Source of the DNA: an uncultured Eggerthellaceae bacterium | GTDB taxonomy: Bacteria > Actinomycetota > Coriobacteriia > Coriobacteriales > Eggerthellaceae | Assembly: GCA_946626265.1 (NCBI GenBank) | Contig: CAMOUE010000140.1 | Location: 1 to 5,898 of the forward strand | DNA length: 5,898 nt | Direction of reading: 5' to 3' | Shown: positions 5,560 through 5,898 of the stretch, one piece after another | How the letters are laid out: every line of letters starts with the position of its first letter | How positions within the stretch are numbered: position 1 is the stretch's first letter | Notes under the pieces: generated by a model | What the model was told of the DNA's origin: nothing | Seen by the model: the letters and a program-made list of their open reading frames with translations, nothing else | Databases searched by the model: none | Translations under genes and position numbers: made by a program

Positions 5560-5898
5560 TTAGCAAACACCCTGGGCGATCATCGCGTCAGCGACCTTCT
5601 TGAAGCCGGCGATGTTGGCGCCTGCGACGTAGTTCTCTTCCATGCCGTACTCCTTGGCGGCATCGTCGCATGCGTGGTAGATGCTCTTCATGATGCCCTG
5701 CAGCTTGGAGTCGACCTCCTCGAACGTCCAGGAGAGATGCTCGGCGTTCTGCGACATCTCGAGACCGGAGGTTGCGACGCCGCCGGCGTTGGCCGCCTTG
5801 CCGGGGAAGAACGCGACGCCGTTCTCCTGCAGGTAGGCGGTCGCCTCGAGCGTGGTGGGCATGTTCGCGCCCTCGCCGACGATCTTGCAGCCGTTGGC
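5560..5898 (-). CDS. gdhA: Glutamate dehydrogenase, C-terminal 112 codons (5' part beyond right edge)
   Basis: The enzyme interconverts glutamate and 2-oxoglutarate plus ammonia with NAD(P)(H) in the cytosol. The visible part opens with ANGCKIVGEGANMPTTLEA, the end of the nucleotide-binding domain. It continues with FFPGKAANAGGVATSGLEMSQN, whose VATS serine region lines the substrate pocket in hexameric bacterial GDHs, and then LSWTFEEVDSKLQ and YVAGANIAGFKKVADAM. This pattern is diagnostic of the roughly 445-450-residue hexameric family (EC 1.4.1.4, or 1.4.1.2 if NAD-specific). The cofactor-determining residues lie outside the window, so specificity is not settled. The reading frame is intact and ends in TAA. 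The final residue is Cys (QGVC), where hydrophobic residues are more usual. Downstream hairpins suggest it ends its own transcription unit. In a peptide- and amino-acid-fermenting anaerobe it could serve either glutamate breakdown or ammonia assimilation. Confidence 0.96.
   Translation of the reverse strand, partial: ANGCKIVGEGANMPTTLEATAYLQENGVAFFPGKAANAGGVATSGLEMSQNAEHLSWTFEEVDSKLQGIMKSIYHACDDAAKEYGMEENYVAGANIAGFKKVADAMIAQGVC

Overview
The window reads as a gene-dense stretch of a GC-rich chromosome. Every credible gene lies on the minus strand, so transcription runs from high to low coordinates. The GC content, the very long FtsX-type permease with an acidic, Ala/Glu/Asp-rich coiled coil, and the C-terminus of the NADP-type glutamate dehydrogenase suggest an anaerobic actinobacterium of the Coriobacteriia (Eggerthellaceae-like). 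This placement is an inference from composition and protein style, not a database result.

Layout in transcription order. (1) 5898-5560: last 112 codons of glutamate dehydrogenase (gdhA), cut by the right edge. (2) 5559-5342: intergenic region with two hairpins, one of them a 13-bp perfect inverted repeat, acting as a likely terminator for gdhA, followed by a weak promoter candidate and a good ribosome binding site. (3) 5341-4967: a small 124-aa lipoprotein. (4) 4966-4919: a 48-nt gap filled with a G-rich tandem repeat and lacking a Shine-Dalgarno sequence. (5) 4918-1346: an 1190-aa ABC-type (FtsX/MacB) permease with eight predicted membrane segments and a roughly 350-residue extracellular coiled-coil hairpin. 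(6) 1345-898: a 448-bp non-coding region with a duplicated 23-bp sequence that can form G-quadruplexes on the sense strand, an AT-rich island and a GGGCGGY heptad array. (7) 897 to the left edge: the N-terminal 299 residues of a class III extradiol dioxygenase-like (LigB/MEMO-type) protein of the kind usually fused to an AMMECR1 domain in the uncharacterised AmmeMemoRadiSam system.

Functionally, the lipoprotein and permease look like a two-gene transcription unit at the cell envelope. No ATPase subunit is next to them, so the permease would have to borrow one encoded elsewhere. gdhA (ammonia assimilation or glutamate catabolism) and the dioxygenase-like gene appear to be independent units. 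The most unusual material is the intergenic DNA around the permease, where G-tract repeats occur in both flanking gaps, and the symmetrical coiled-coil stalk. No mobile element, CRISPR array, tRNA or rRNA was seen.
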